Shown in pieces: positions 35,134 through 42,404 of a DNA stretch of 64,000 nucleotides. The notes beneath the pieces were generated by a model. It made no database searches and was not told the DNA's origin. It worked only from the letters and a program-made list of their open reading frames with translations. The position numbers and the translations under genes were made by a program. The stretch lies in IMG/VR virus record IMGVR_UViG_3300013136_000003, positions 1 to 64,000 of that record, one strand, 5' to 3'. Position 1 is the stretch's first letter. Each line of letters opens with the position of its first letter. The stretch comes from a virus.

Positions 35134-35564
35134 TGGAACACAGATTAATGATCGATAACGATCTCCTAGCGCCGCACAATCTAGTTGCGGACCTTGATAA
35201 GATACTTTCTCCACTGGGAGTACACCTCGAAATAGAGAACAAAGAGCACGACGGTTACGATGTGTGCATAGTCACAGTCCCGGAAAAAACGCAGACAGGC
35301 GTAGACCTGATCGCAGCTGAAAGAAAAAGGCAGATTGAGGAAGAAGGTTGGCCTGCCGAACACGATGACAAGCACACTAACGAATCTATTTCTATCGCTG
35401 CCGCTTGTTACGCATTACCTGCTAATTTGCGTTTTACCATCATGCATCTCTGGCCCTGGGACAGAAAATGGTTCAAACCGTCAATCGACCGCATAAGAGA
35501 CCTGGTAAAAGCTGGGGCTCTTATCGCTGCTGAAATAGACAGAGGAAAACGATTAAACCAGTAA
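35133..35564 (+). CDS. MazG-like/DUF550-type nucleotide pyrophosphohydrolase candidate
   Basis: 143 residues. Residues about 62-140 carry the phage motif ERKRQIEEEGWPAEHDDKH, a helix SISIAAACYALPA and a final ALIAAEIDR helix, the pattern of a small family found in many phages and linked to (d)ATP/(d)GTP pyrophosphohydrolases of MazG type. Residues 1-60 are a separate small domain. Role would be trimming the nucleotide pool, next to the HD/guanylate-kinase-like fusion gene. Catalytic activity is not certain. Confidence 0.65.
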   Translation: MEHRLMIDNDLLAPHNLVADLDKILSPLGVHLEIENKEHDGYDVCIVTVPEKTQTGVDLIAAERKRQIEEEGWPAEHDDKHTNESISIAAACYALPANLRFTIMHLWPWDRKWFKPSIDRIRDLVKAGALIAAEIDRGKRLNQ

Positions 35565-35566
35565 CT

Positions 35567-36694
35567 ATGAACACTAACGTGTACAACATTGACGCGATTG
35601 CTGTTGAAAACGGCATAGAACGATACTGGGACTACGTCAAGAAGAATAATCCAGCGAACGATAAACCGTATCATAACTTTTGGCACACAAGCTGTGTTGT
35701 GAATTACTGTAACGAGATAGCTGAGGACGAAGAGCTTGACGGTCTTTCAAAAAAGAAGCTTCTCCTAGCTGCTATGTTTCACGATTTTGCGCACCACTCA
35801 AAGGACGATGCTCGAAACGTAACCGTGGCTAAGGAAATGTTCAAAATCGCTACGTACATTCTTGAACCGAACCTCTACAATACGCCGGACTTCGGCCGAT
35901 TGATCATGGACGTTTGCAACATAATTGATGCTACAAAGTACCCGTACGCAGTTCCAGAAGATCGACTGACTCTAAGCCAAAAAGTTATACGAGATGCTGA
36001 CCTGCTACAGTGGACGGAAGCAACTATCACCGAACACACTTTTGCTGGGCTAGCAAAGGAAATGGAGATTCCTCTGACCATGTTCCTGCCAAAGAACAAA
36101 CAGTTCATTCTTAACATCAAGTACCACACCGAGTGGGCAAATCACAGAGCAAGCATCATGCTTCCTCACCAACTTGAAAAGCTTGAAGTGTTCGAAAAGA
36201 TGATAGCTGAACTCGGTCACAAGCGCATCGTTCTAGTTGCTAGGGCTGCTTCTAGAAAAGATTTTTTACGAAACAAATTCGAAGCTCGAGGTTTCAAACC
36301 ATCCATCAGCATCACAAACCGGCCTCCAAGACCAGGAGAAATAGAAGGTAAGGATTACTTCTTCATCACGGAATCGAAAGCCGAGCAGATGATAGAGAAC
36401 GACGAGTTCTACGAGTACGTTAGGTTCAACACCTGGCTTTACGGAACGACAAAGAAACAATTCATGGAAGATGACGTTTTCATCATGACGCCTGCCGGAG
36501 TTTCAAAGATTCAACCTGAAGACAGAAAGAGTTGTTTCATCATTTACTTGGACATACCAGAAGACACACGAAAGCTCAGACTTCTTCAGAGACAGATGCC
36601 AGGAGATACGGTTGACCGACGAATAGAGGCCGACGAGGAAGATTTTCGAAATTTCAAGGATTACGACATGCGGGTAACTAATCCAGATTTCTAA
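35567..36694 (+). CDS. Fusion of HD phosphohydrolase and guanylate-kinase-like domain
   Basis: 375 residues. Residues about 1-205 form an HD domain (NFWHTSCVV with His40; AMFHDFAHH with His72-Asp73; later IRDADLLQ), typical of nucleotide phosphohydrolases. Residues about 218-375 match guanylate kinase: TNRPPRPGEIEGKDYFF and WLYGTTKKQF are intact, but the P-loop reads ARAASRKD where G-x-x-x-x-G-K is expected (GRAASGKD in an active form). Loss of both glycines suggests a weakened or inactive kinase, used perhaps for binding. Both halves act on nucleotides. Confidence 0.85.
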   Translation: MNTNVYNIDAIAVENGIERYWDYVKKNNPANDKPYHNFWHTSCVVNYCNEIAEDEELDGLSKKKLLLAAMFHDFAHHSKDDARNVTVAKEMFKIATYILEPNLYNTPDFGRLIMDVCNIIDATKYPYAVPEDRLTLSQKVIRDADLLQWTEATITEHTFAGLAKEMEIPLTMFLPKNKQFILNIKYHTEWANHRASIMLPHQLEKLEVFEKMIAELGHKRIVLVARAASRKDFLRNKFEARGFKPSISITNRPPRPGEIEGKDYFFITESKAEQMIENDEFYEYVRFNTWLYGTTKKQFMEDDVFIMTPAGVSKIQPEDRKSCFIIYLDIPEDTRKLRLLQRQMPGDTVDRRIEADEEDFRNFKDYDMRVTNPDF

Positions 36695-36705
36695 AATAAT
36701 TAAAA

Positions 36706-37062
36706 ATGAAGAAATGCATCATCATCACGGCTGACACAAACGATGCCGATTACATTACTAAGAAAACAGAAATCACAGATGAACAGATCGAACAGATCAA
36801 ACCTGTGATAGCTGCTATCCAAGCTAGACGTGATAAACTAAATGAGGATCGCCATACTAATTGGAATAAGTGGGGACACAATTGGGAGACGTCTGAATAC
36901 GGAAAACTTGGAACGCCAAGTAAGATGTACGTTGACACTGGGATATTGACGGAAGAACAAGTTCAACTATTTAATGAATTCGTGCCGTATGGCGAATACG
37001 GGGTTCACACAATAAAAACCGTTGACATCCTGGTAGTATCAGAAGAAATACAATTATTTTAA
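36706..37062 (+). CDS. Hypothetical protein, 118 residues
   Basis: Mixed alpha/beta: a first strand KKCIIITADT, a helix EQIEQIKPVIAAIQARRDKL, a Trp-rich loop (NWNKWGHNW) and a final strand TVDILVVSE. No known motif. Sits between the HD fusion and DUF3127 genes in the same direction. Confidence 0.7.
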   Translation: MKKCIIITADTNDADYITKKTEITDEQIEQIKPVIAAIQARRDKLNEDRHTNWNKWGHNWETSEYGKLGTPSKMYVDTGILTEEQVQLFNEFVPYGEYGVHTIKTVDILVVSEEIQLF

Positions 37063-37071
37063 CATACGAAA

Positions 37072-37485
37072 ATGAACACATTTGAATTAACTGGAAACAT
37101 TGTCGAGATCATGTCGACACAGACCTTTAACAAAGGCTTCAAAAAAAGAGAATTTGTCATCGAGACAGAAGACGGCAGGTTCACGCAAAAAATTCTGTTC
37201 CAAGCGGTTCAGGACAAGTGTGACATGCTGGATTCGTTCGGCATAGGCGACACAGTGAAGATCGCTTTTAACGTGAAGGGCAGAGAGTTCAACGGAAAGT
37301 ACTACAACGCTTTGGAAGCGTTCAGAGTTTTTGGAGAAAAGAGAGCTGACCCTATTTCCGACGAGCAGGACATCGACATTCTCGACGACCCTGAGCTCTT
37401 TCCTGAAAAAGGAAAACACTCTCCCAGAAAGAGCGAACTCGAAAAGGTTCCTATGCTCGACCAGGAGGATGAGTTACCATTTTGA
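37072..37485 (+). CDS. DUF3127-type single-strand DNA-binding-like protein
   Basis: 137 residues. The first 88 match the Bacteroidota family DUF3127, an OB-fold: MNTFELTGNIVEI, then a KKREFVIET strand, KILFQAVQDKC, and GDTVKIAFNVKGREFNGKYYNALEAFRV. The C-terminal 45 residues are acidic and end DQEDELPF, the kind of tail that single-strand binding proteins use to recruit partners (compare E. coli SSB DDDIPF). It is therefore a good candidate for the phage SSB. Confidence 0.8.
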   Translation: MNTFELTGNIVEIMSTQTFNKGFKKREFVIETEDGRFTQKILFQAVQDKCDMLDSFGIGDTVKIAFNVKGREFNGKYYNALEAFRVFGEKRADPISDEQDIDILDDPELFPEKGKHSPRKSELEKVPMLDQEDELPF

Positions 37486-37497
37486 ACAGAACGTAAA

Positions 37498-37944
37498 ATG
37501 GACATAGGATCCGGGAACGCATACCCAGCCAACGCGCTTAGCAACTTTGCTCCGCACCCTTTCGAGTTCGATGGGGTGCAGTGCAATTCTATGGAAGGCC
37601 TTCTACAGAGCTTCAAATTTTCTAGCGTTGACATGCAAAGAGAGGTTTGCAAGTTAGTCGGAAAGGCTGCTAAGTTTAAAGGAAAACGAAAAAATTGGCA
37701 ATCAACTCAGAAACTCTACTGGAACGGTACAGAATACGACAGATCGTCTGACGAGTACCAAGAATTGTTGGACAGAGCGTACGACGCACTGTTCGCCAAC
37801 GATTCCTTTAGAAAAGCTCTGGCTGCTTCCGGTTCCGCAACGTTAACCCACGAGATAGGACGCTCCAACGAGAAAGAAACTGTTCTCACTAAGCGAGAAT
37901 TCGTCTCGAGGCTAAAAAAATTAAGAGAAAGGTTATCACAATGA
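37498..37944 (+). CDS. NADAR domain protein (ADP-ribosyl hydrolase-like)
   Basis: 148 residues with the NADAR/YbiA pattern: ANALSNFAPHPFEFDGV, SMEGLLQSFKF, GKAAKFKGKRKNW, and a C-terminal ANDSFRKALAASGSATLTHEIG. NADAR proteins act on N-glycosidic or ADP-ribose linkages; some remove ADP-ribose from guanine in DNA and neutralise DarT-like toxins. In a phage this suggests counter-defence against ADP-ribosylation or a role in NAD turnover. It overlaps the DHH gene by 4 bases. Confidence 0.85.
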   Translation: MDIGSGNAYPANALSNFAPHPFEFDGVQCNSMEGLLQSFKFSSVDMQREVCKLVGKAAKFKGKRKNWQSTQKLYWNGTEYDRSSDEYQELLDRAYDALFANDSFRKALAASGSATLTHEIGRSNEKETVLTKREFVSRLKKLRERLSQ

Positions 37945-38798
37945 TTTGCATTTATCACGGAATAGACCTGGACGGTTGGTGCAGCGCAGCGATTGTCAAG
38001 AACAAGTACCCTGATTGTAAGATGGTCCCGTACGACTACGGCCAGCCCGTTCCGGAGTTGGAAGAAGGAGAGGATCTAATCCTCGTTGACGTTTCCTTCT
38101 CGATGGACACTTTTAGAAAGTTTCTAGCGGAAGGACGCACCATTACCTGGCTAGATCATCACATCTCGGCAATACGAGAATTCGACAGAGATCTCAGGTA
38201 CGAAGTTCAAGGAAATAAAAAATTCCTCTTTTCACTAGACCCAAAGAAAGCAGCTTGCGAAATTACTTGGGAATTCATAAATCCTGACCTCGACATTCCG
38301 CGAGGTGTTCACCTTCTTGGAAGGTATGACTGCTTCGGCCACAAGGGAACGAGCGAGGAGTTTGCAGTCCTAGTGTTTCAGTACGCAGCACGAGCTCGTT
38401 GGAACGGGTGGAAAGAGACTAGCGAAGTTCTTCGTCTAACCAGAGAAGATCTCGTTCAGATGCACAATGCTGGACTCTACATCTACCAGAGCTTGTGCAC
38501 AGAAGCAAAGCAATCCTACGCTAAGGGTTTTGTCATCGAGTTCGACGGTTACCGATTCCTTGCAGTTAACAAGGAAAGGTTCAACCCGATCAATTTCGAG
38601 ATCAATTATCACAAAGATGGGTACGACGGGTTCGCTAGCTTTTATTTTGCGGATGGCCATTGGAAATTTTCACTGTACAATGACAACGGCAAAGTTGACT
38701 GCTCAGAGATCTGCACGCGCAGAGGTGGAGGAGGTCACGCTGGAGCAGCAGGATTCGTAACCAAAAACATAAACGATTATGTCCAAGCAGGAGTTTAA
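37941..38798 (+). CDS. DHH/DHHA1-type phosphoesterase
   Basis: 285 residues. HGIDLDGWCSAAI (first metal-binding aspartates), ILVDVSFS, the DHH motif in WLDHHIS, GRYDCFGHK, and the C-terminal DHHA1 signature RRGGGGHAGAAGF are all present, as in NrnA-like oligonucleotide phosphodiesterases. Likely substrates are short oligoribonucleotides or cyclic/linear dinucleotides. Coupled to the NADAR gene, it may serve nucleotide salvage or remove defence signals; which is not visible from sequence. Confidence 0.88.
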   Translation: MICIYHGIDLDGWCSAAIVKNKYPDCKMVPYDYGQPVPELEEGEDLILVDVSFSMDTFRKFLAEGRTITWLDHHISAIREFDRDLRYEVQGNKKFLFSLDPKKAACEITWEFINPDLDIPRGVHLLGRYDCFGHKGTSEEFAVLVFQYAARARWNGWKETSEVLRLTREDLVQMHNAGLYIYQSLCTEAKQSYAKGFVIEFDGYRFLAVNKERFNPINFEINYHKDGYDGFASFYFADGHWKFSLYNDNGKVDCSEICTRRGGGGHAGAAGFVTKNINDYVQAGV

Positions 38799-39069
38799 CA
38801 AAGTCAGCGAGTACAAACGTTATCGGTTCAACACAAAGGTTCAGCTTAATCACTCAGCAGTTCGTACCCCAGGAGGAGTAGTAACACACTTGATCACCAT
38901 AAACGACATGGGTGTAACGACCTACTACCGAACGTACGAATGCGTTTCGGGTGACCTGGAAAAGACGATCAACCTTGCTTACGCTAACGCGTGCGCTTGG
39001 GTTGATGACAGAGAGCACAAAGGAAAATCTGTCGAACAGATAACTCTAGAAAAATTGGGATTCGAATAA
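38779..39069 (+). CDS. Hypothetical protein, 96 residues
   Basis: Overlaps the DHH gene by 20 bases in another frame. Beta-rich with TPGGVVTHLITINDMGVTTYYRTYE and a C-terminal helix EQITLEKLG. No recognised domain; codon use fits the surroundings. Confidence 0.65.
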   Translation: MSKQEFNKVSEYKRYRFNTKVQLNHSAVRTPGGVVTHLITINDMGVTTYYRTYECVSGDLEKTINLAYANACAWVDDREHKGKSVEQITLEKLGFE

Positions 39070-39070
39070 G

Positions 39071-39367
39071 ATGGAAACAAAAGTAGTTCACTGTAAGAAA
39101 GAACCGTACGATGTTTACATCGGCCGGCCCAGCAAGTGGGGAAACCCGTTCACTCACTTGAACGATACGACTCGGGCTCAGTTCAAAGTGGCAACACGAG
39201 AAGAAGCGATCGAAAAGTACGAAGAATGGATACGTCAGCAGCCTCAGCTGTTAGCAGACCTTCACGAACTTGACGGAAAAGTTCTTGGTTGTTGGTGCAA
39301 GCCGCAGGCCTGCCACGGAGACGTATTAGTTAAACTGATAAACGAACAAAAAAATCAACAAGCATGA
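39071..39367 (+). CDS. DUF4326 protein
   Basis: 98 residues matching DUF4326: VVHCKKEPYDVYIGRPSKWGNPF, a helix REEAIEKYEEWI, and GKVLGCWCKPQACHGDVLVKLI, where Cys and His residues may hold a metal. The family is common in phages and near nucleotide-related genes, with no settled function. The next gene overlaps by 4 bases. Confidence 0.85.
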   Translation: METKVVHCKKEPYDVYIGRPSKWGNPFTHLNDTTRAQFKVATREEAIEKYEEWIRQQPQLLADLHELDGKVLGCWCKPQACHGDVLVKLINEQKNQQA

Positions 39368-39582
39368 CAGTAAGAGCAAAATTCAAGTGCACGGAAGTGA
39401 CGATTACCGAGAGCGGTAAGAAGGTCACGTTAGTTCCAGTAACAGGCGGAAGCGCAGAAAACGAAACCTTTTTCAAATGGACGCCGTACGGCAAGCTTGA
39501 AATGGGAACTGTAAACGAAGAAGCAGCCGCGCAGTTTGAACCAGGGAAAGAGTATTACATCGATTTCACAAAAGCCGAGTAG
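39364..39582 (+). CDS. Small beta-barrel-like protein, unknown
   Basis: 72 residues, nearly all strands (AKFKCTEVTIT, KKVTLVPVTGG, FKWTPYGKLEMGTVN) and a closing YYIDFTKAE. Similar short proteins are widespread in phages without a known function. Confidence 0.7.
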   Translation: MTVRAKFKCTEVTITESGKKVTLVPVTGGSAENETFFKWTPYGKLEMGTVNEEAAAQFEPGKEYYIDFTKAE

Positions 39583-39620
39583 TGAAATACGTCTCAATTG
39601 AATCGGTGAACACTTCACTA

Positions 39621-39628
39621 ATAAATAA
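39621..39628 (+). promoter_or_regulatory. Late-type promoter box of the third homing endonuclease
   Basis: CTAATAAATAAAG, 14 bases before ATG 39643. Confidence 0.55.
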
Positions 39629-39642
39629 AGATAAAGTGAAGT

Positions 39643-40263
39643 ATGAAATTAGTAAAAATATACGTTCTTAAAGATCCAAAAACAGACGAAGTTCAATATG
39701 TCGGTAGGTCAACTCAACCCGATACTAGGTATCGTCAACACATTTATTTAGCAAGAAAGCCAGGTAAAAAAGACATAAAGACCGCATGGATTCGAAGTTT
39801 GCTTGATGAAAATCAAAAACCGGTACTTGAAATAATTGACGAATGCGATCAATTTGACGCTCAAATTAGAGAAACTTATTGGATCGGCGAATATAAAAAA
39901 CTGGGAAATCTTAAAAATCAACGAGATTTTGTAGAAAATGGGTATTTATTTTCTGAAGAAAGTCGAAAGAAAATGTCAGAGTCAGCTAAAGGAAATACTA
40001 ATACTAGAGGTAAAAAAAGATCAGCTGAACAGGCATATCGGTGTGGTAATGCAAATAGAGGAAAACATAAATCAATAGAATCTATATTAAAAGTAAGTAA
40101 ACCAATTTTTCAATTAACTATTGAAAATGTATTAATCTGTGAATGGTCATCTCAGAAGGAAGCAGCAAAGACCTTGTCAATAAATCAAAGAAATATTTCA
40201 TCGGTTTGTAATGGGATTAGACAAACCGCCGGTGGATATAAATGGAAATTCAAAAATACCTAA
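39643..40263 (+). CDS. GIY-YIG homing endonuclease with NUMOD-like tail
   Basis: 206 residues. GIY-YIG domain (KIYVLKDPKTDEVQYVGRS; RETYWIGEYKKLG), NUMOD3-like repeat (SEESRKKMSESAKGN) and a C-terminal NUMOD1/helix-turn-helix region (ISSVCNGIRQTAGGYKWKF), where PIFQLT and EWSSQKEAAKTLSIN precede. AT-rich relative to neighbours. Inserted directly before the exonuclease gene, 4 bases away, probably targeting that or an adjacent locus in related phages. Confidence 0.88.
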   Translation: MKLVKIYVLKDPKTDEVQYVGRSTQPDTRYRQHIYLARKPGKKDIKTAWIRSLLDENQKPVLEIIDECDQFDAQIRETYWIGEYKKLGNLKNQRDFVENGYLFSEESRKKMSESAKGNTNTRGKKRSAEQAYRCGNANRGKHKSIESILKVSKPIFQLTIENVLICEWSSQKEAAKTLSINQRNISSVCNGIRQTAGGYKWKFKNT

Positions 40264-40267
40264 AATT

Positions 40268-40915
40268 ATGCGTTTTGTTTCTATAGACATCGAAACTACT
40301 GGGTTAGACCCAGAAACCTGCCAGATCCTTCAGATCGGAGCAGTTATCGAAGACACTCTAAACGTGAAGCCCACCTCGGAACTTCCGTCCTTTTCGTGCA
40401 TCATCGATCACCAAACAATAACAGGCCGGCCATTTGCTCTCAACATGAACAACTGGATCATGAAGATCCTTGCTTCTTTGGAAACAGCGTCTAAGGAAGA
40501 ACGTGCTGAGATAAGAAAATCGAATCACATCATGGGAGAAGGCTTAGTGGCCAGAGCACTTTACGAGTGGTTAAGAGGTCAAGGAATTCACCCAAGAGCC
40601 GATTCGAAGACTGAACAAGTGAACATAAACGTTGCTGGCAAAAACTTTGCCACGTTCGATAAACTTTTCCTAGAAAAGCTTCCTAGCTGGTCAAGCTTCA
40701 TCCAAGTCAACCAGAGGATAATCGATCCAGGCATTATCTTCACAGATTGGCAAACCGACGAAAAACTTCCGAGTTTGGGAGTTTGCATGAAGAGAATTGG
40801 AGTAGACGGAGAAGTCACTCACGATGCTGTGCAAGATGCAATCGACGTGATTCGCGTGATTCGTAAGGTGACATCGGACTATCAGAACGTTCTGTATCTG
40901 AGTCCGAATAGATAA
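40268..40915 (+). CDS. DnaQ-like 3'-5' exonuclease
   Basis: 215 residues from ATG 40268; the longer reading runs into the homing endonuclease gene. DEDD exonuclease signs: FVSIDIETTGLDP (ExoI), ILQIGAV, NVAGKNFATFDKLFL (ExoII) and THDAVQDAID (ExoIII with the DEDDh-type His-Asp). Likely a proofreading or DNA/RNA trimming nuclease. Confidence 0.88.
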   Translation: MRFVSIDIETTGLDPETCQILQIGAVIEDTLNVKPTSELPSFSCIIDHQTITGRPFALNMNNWIMKILASLETASKEERAEIRKSNHIMGEGLVARALYEWLRGQGIHPRADSKTEQVNINVAGKNFATFDKLFLEKLPSWSSFIQVNQRIIDPGIIFTDWQTDEKLPSLGVCMKRIGVDGEVTHDAVQDAIDVIRVIRKVTSDYQNVLYLSPNR

Positions 40916-40922
40916 CCTTACT

Positions 40923-41162
40923 ATGACATGCTGTAACGGCGAAAAACCTAAACCTAACCCAACTTTCCTCAGCCGAATCCTAGATAAGGTGTTCGTTTCT
41001 GAAGCTGAGAAGAATCGTCGCATGTCCATCTGTAGGGCATGCGATCATTTTAACCCGACATTCGTTCAGTGCAAGCTGTGCGGGTGTTTTCTTGAAGCAA
41101 AAACCCGTCTTCAGGGGTTTCACTGCGCGTTAGACCTCATCGGCGAGCAACCGGCTTGGTGA
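40923..41162 (+). CDS. Small cysteine-rich zinc-ribbon-like protein
   Basis: 79 residues. CRACDHFNPTFVQCKLCGC supplies four to five cysteines spaced as a zinc ribbon, preceded by a basic helix and an N-terminal TCCNG. Proteins with this C-x2-C...C-x2-C layout are frequent small phage proteins thought to bind nucleic acid or protein partners. Confidence 0.75.
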   Translation: MTCCNGEKPKPNPTFLSRILDKVFVSEAEKNRRMSICRACDHFNPTFVQCKLCGCFLEAKTRLQGFHCALDLIGEQPAW

Positions 41163-41169
41163 TAAATAA
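41162..41169 (+). promoter_or_regulatory. Late-type promoter box overlapping a stop codon
   Basis: GATAAATAACAC at the TGA of the preceding gene; the next convincing start is about 75 bases away. Confidence 0.4.
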
Positions 41170-41242
41170 CACTGAAGCAGACTTGTGCTTCCTTAACTGG
41201 TGAGGAAAATCCCAGCTATGAAAACCGGTACTCCGGTGGACA

Positions 41243-41503
41243 GTGACGTTAATAAACAGGAAAATAAAACGATTGAGCAACCTAGCGAACTGGGCGATGA
41301 TGATCGGGCTGTTTTTCAACCCGTTTGGCTTCGACGCTGTGCAGTATTCTTTGATCCGCCTAACTGGGGATCTCTGGTACGCCAATTTTATTATGTACTG
41401 TGCGGCGGCATCGTTTTTTGGACTTGCCTTCTTCTTTCGCTTTAGGTACAAACGGATCGAAAGAAACCTAAAAATTCAGGAAGAGTTAAATGGAAATAGT
41501 TAA
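41243..41503 (+). CDS. Small two-helix membrane protein
   Basis: 86 residues from GTG. Two membrane segments (LANWAMMIGLFFNPFGF and ANFIMYCAAASFFGLAFFF) joined by a short loop, with a basic C-terminal tail (RFRYKRIERNLKIQ). The positive end predicts cytoplasmic tails. Overlaps the following gene by 14 bases. Confidence 0.65.
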   Translation: MTLINRKIKRLSNLANWAMMIGLFFNPFGFDAVQYSLIRLTGDLWYANFIMYCAAASFFGLAFFFRFRYKRIERNLKIQEELNGNS

Positions 41504-41720
41504 AACGTTCGACGGTTTTGTAAACGAAAACAATTCAAGGTTTCCACACGAGATAAAATCCGAAAAGTACTGGAGGCAGATGGCATACGGTGATAAATTT
41601 CTAAACGACGTGCTGGATACGATAATGAAAAAGCAAAAAGGCTTTGCTTCGGACAGACAGATGGCACTGCTAAAAAGAAAAGCCAGCGGCGATACTACTC
41701 CGTATTCCACCAAAAATTAG
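41490..41720 (+). CDS. Small protein with capsid-targeting-like N-terminus
   Basis: 76 residues. N-terminus MEIVKTFDGFVNENNSRF carries the shared [KT]-F-D-x-F-V-N-E motif. After removal of the first 13 residues a basic, helical 63-residue protein remains, much like T4 internal proteins after prohead cleavage. Packaging is inferred from the motif. Confidence 0.7.
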   Translation: MEIVKTFDGFVNENNSRFPHEIKSEKYWRQMAYGDKFLNDVLDTIMKKQKGFASDRQMALLKRKASGDTTPYSTKN

Positions 41721-41790
41721 AGCCAGCTCTTAGGTACGTCTATCATATTCACTGAGTGTTAATTGCAAGAAGTTTTCTGGTTGTTTTTGA

Positions 41791-41798
41791 ATAAATAA
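41791..41798 (+). promoter_or_regulatory. Late-type promoter box ATAAATAA
   Basis: TGAATAAATAAAA, 14 bases before the lipoprotein ATG. Confidence 0.55.
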
Positions 41799-41812
41799 AA
41801 ACAAAAATCACC

Positions 41813-42370
41813 ATGAAGAAATTATTGTTTTTGGTAGCTTTTGTTCTGCTAGCTATTAGCTGCGAAAAAGAACAAACGCCAGAACAGATCCTACCGAAAC
41901 CTACACAGGTTTCGCAAATCGAATTAGATGCGGGTTATACACAGTACGTTCTTCCGAACATTACGCTAACTCAGCTAAAAGCTGGCAACGGCAATGGAAA
42001 TGGAAACAACCCAAGAGTAGATAACGGTATTAGAATCGTTTGGGATTCAAATCTCAACAACGGAACCTCGCCAGATGGTCCAATTTACTTGGAAGAAGGA
42101 GAGAACATGCAGTTGAGCATCGAATGGTTGGCTGATGAAATTCCAGGAGCAACTGTAAATTGGTACACAAACGATCAGCAAGTAGCTAGTGTAAATTGGT
42201 TGGGCGTGCTATCTGAATCCTGGATAGGTTCTTGGTACCCAGGTTATTCGACAGTAACGGTTATTACAGCAGTCATTTACCGCCCGAAACCTAATTACAA
42301 CGGACCACACCCATGGAACGGTTGGCTTCAGCCTTACCAAGATAACGTCGTCGTACACATCGTTCCATAA
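41813..42370 (+). CDS. Exported lipoprotein with Bacteroidota-type signal
   Basis: 185 residues. Signal peptide KKLLFLVAFVLLAIS ends at Cys20 in a lipobox, and the next residues EKEQ resemble the charged surface-export signal of Bacteroidota lipoproteins. A Gly/Asn linker (GNGNGNGNNP) leads to an Ig-like/BIG-type domain (IRIVWDSN, MQLSIEWLADEIPGATVNWYTNDQQVASVN). Expressed from a late-type box, it could coat the host surface (superinfection exclusion or receptor masking). That role is inference. Confidence 0.75.
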   Translation: MKKLLFLVAFVLLAISCEKEQTPEQILPKPTQVSQIELDAGYTQYVLPNITLTQLKAGNGNGNGNNPRVDNGIRIVWDSNLNNGTSPDGPIYLEEGENMQLSIEWLADEIPGATVNWYTNDQQVASVNWLGVLSESWIGSWYPGYSTVTVITAVIYRPKPNYNGPHPWNGWLQPYQDNVVVHIVP

Positions 42371-42404
42371 TTTTTTACTGAAGAAAAACCGATTGATAAG
42401 ATCA

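Noticed and set aside
41200-41445. Alternative GTG-start frame overlapping the two-helix membrane gene
   Set aside because: The overlapping frame from 41243 has a clean two-helix pattern and basic end and couples to the next gene; this one looks like a shadow.
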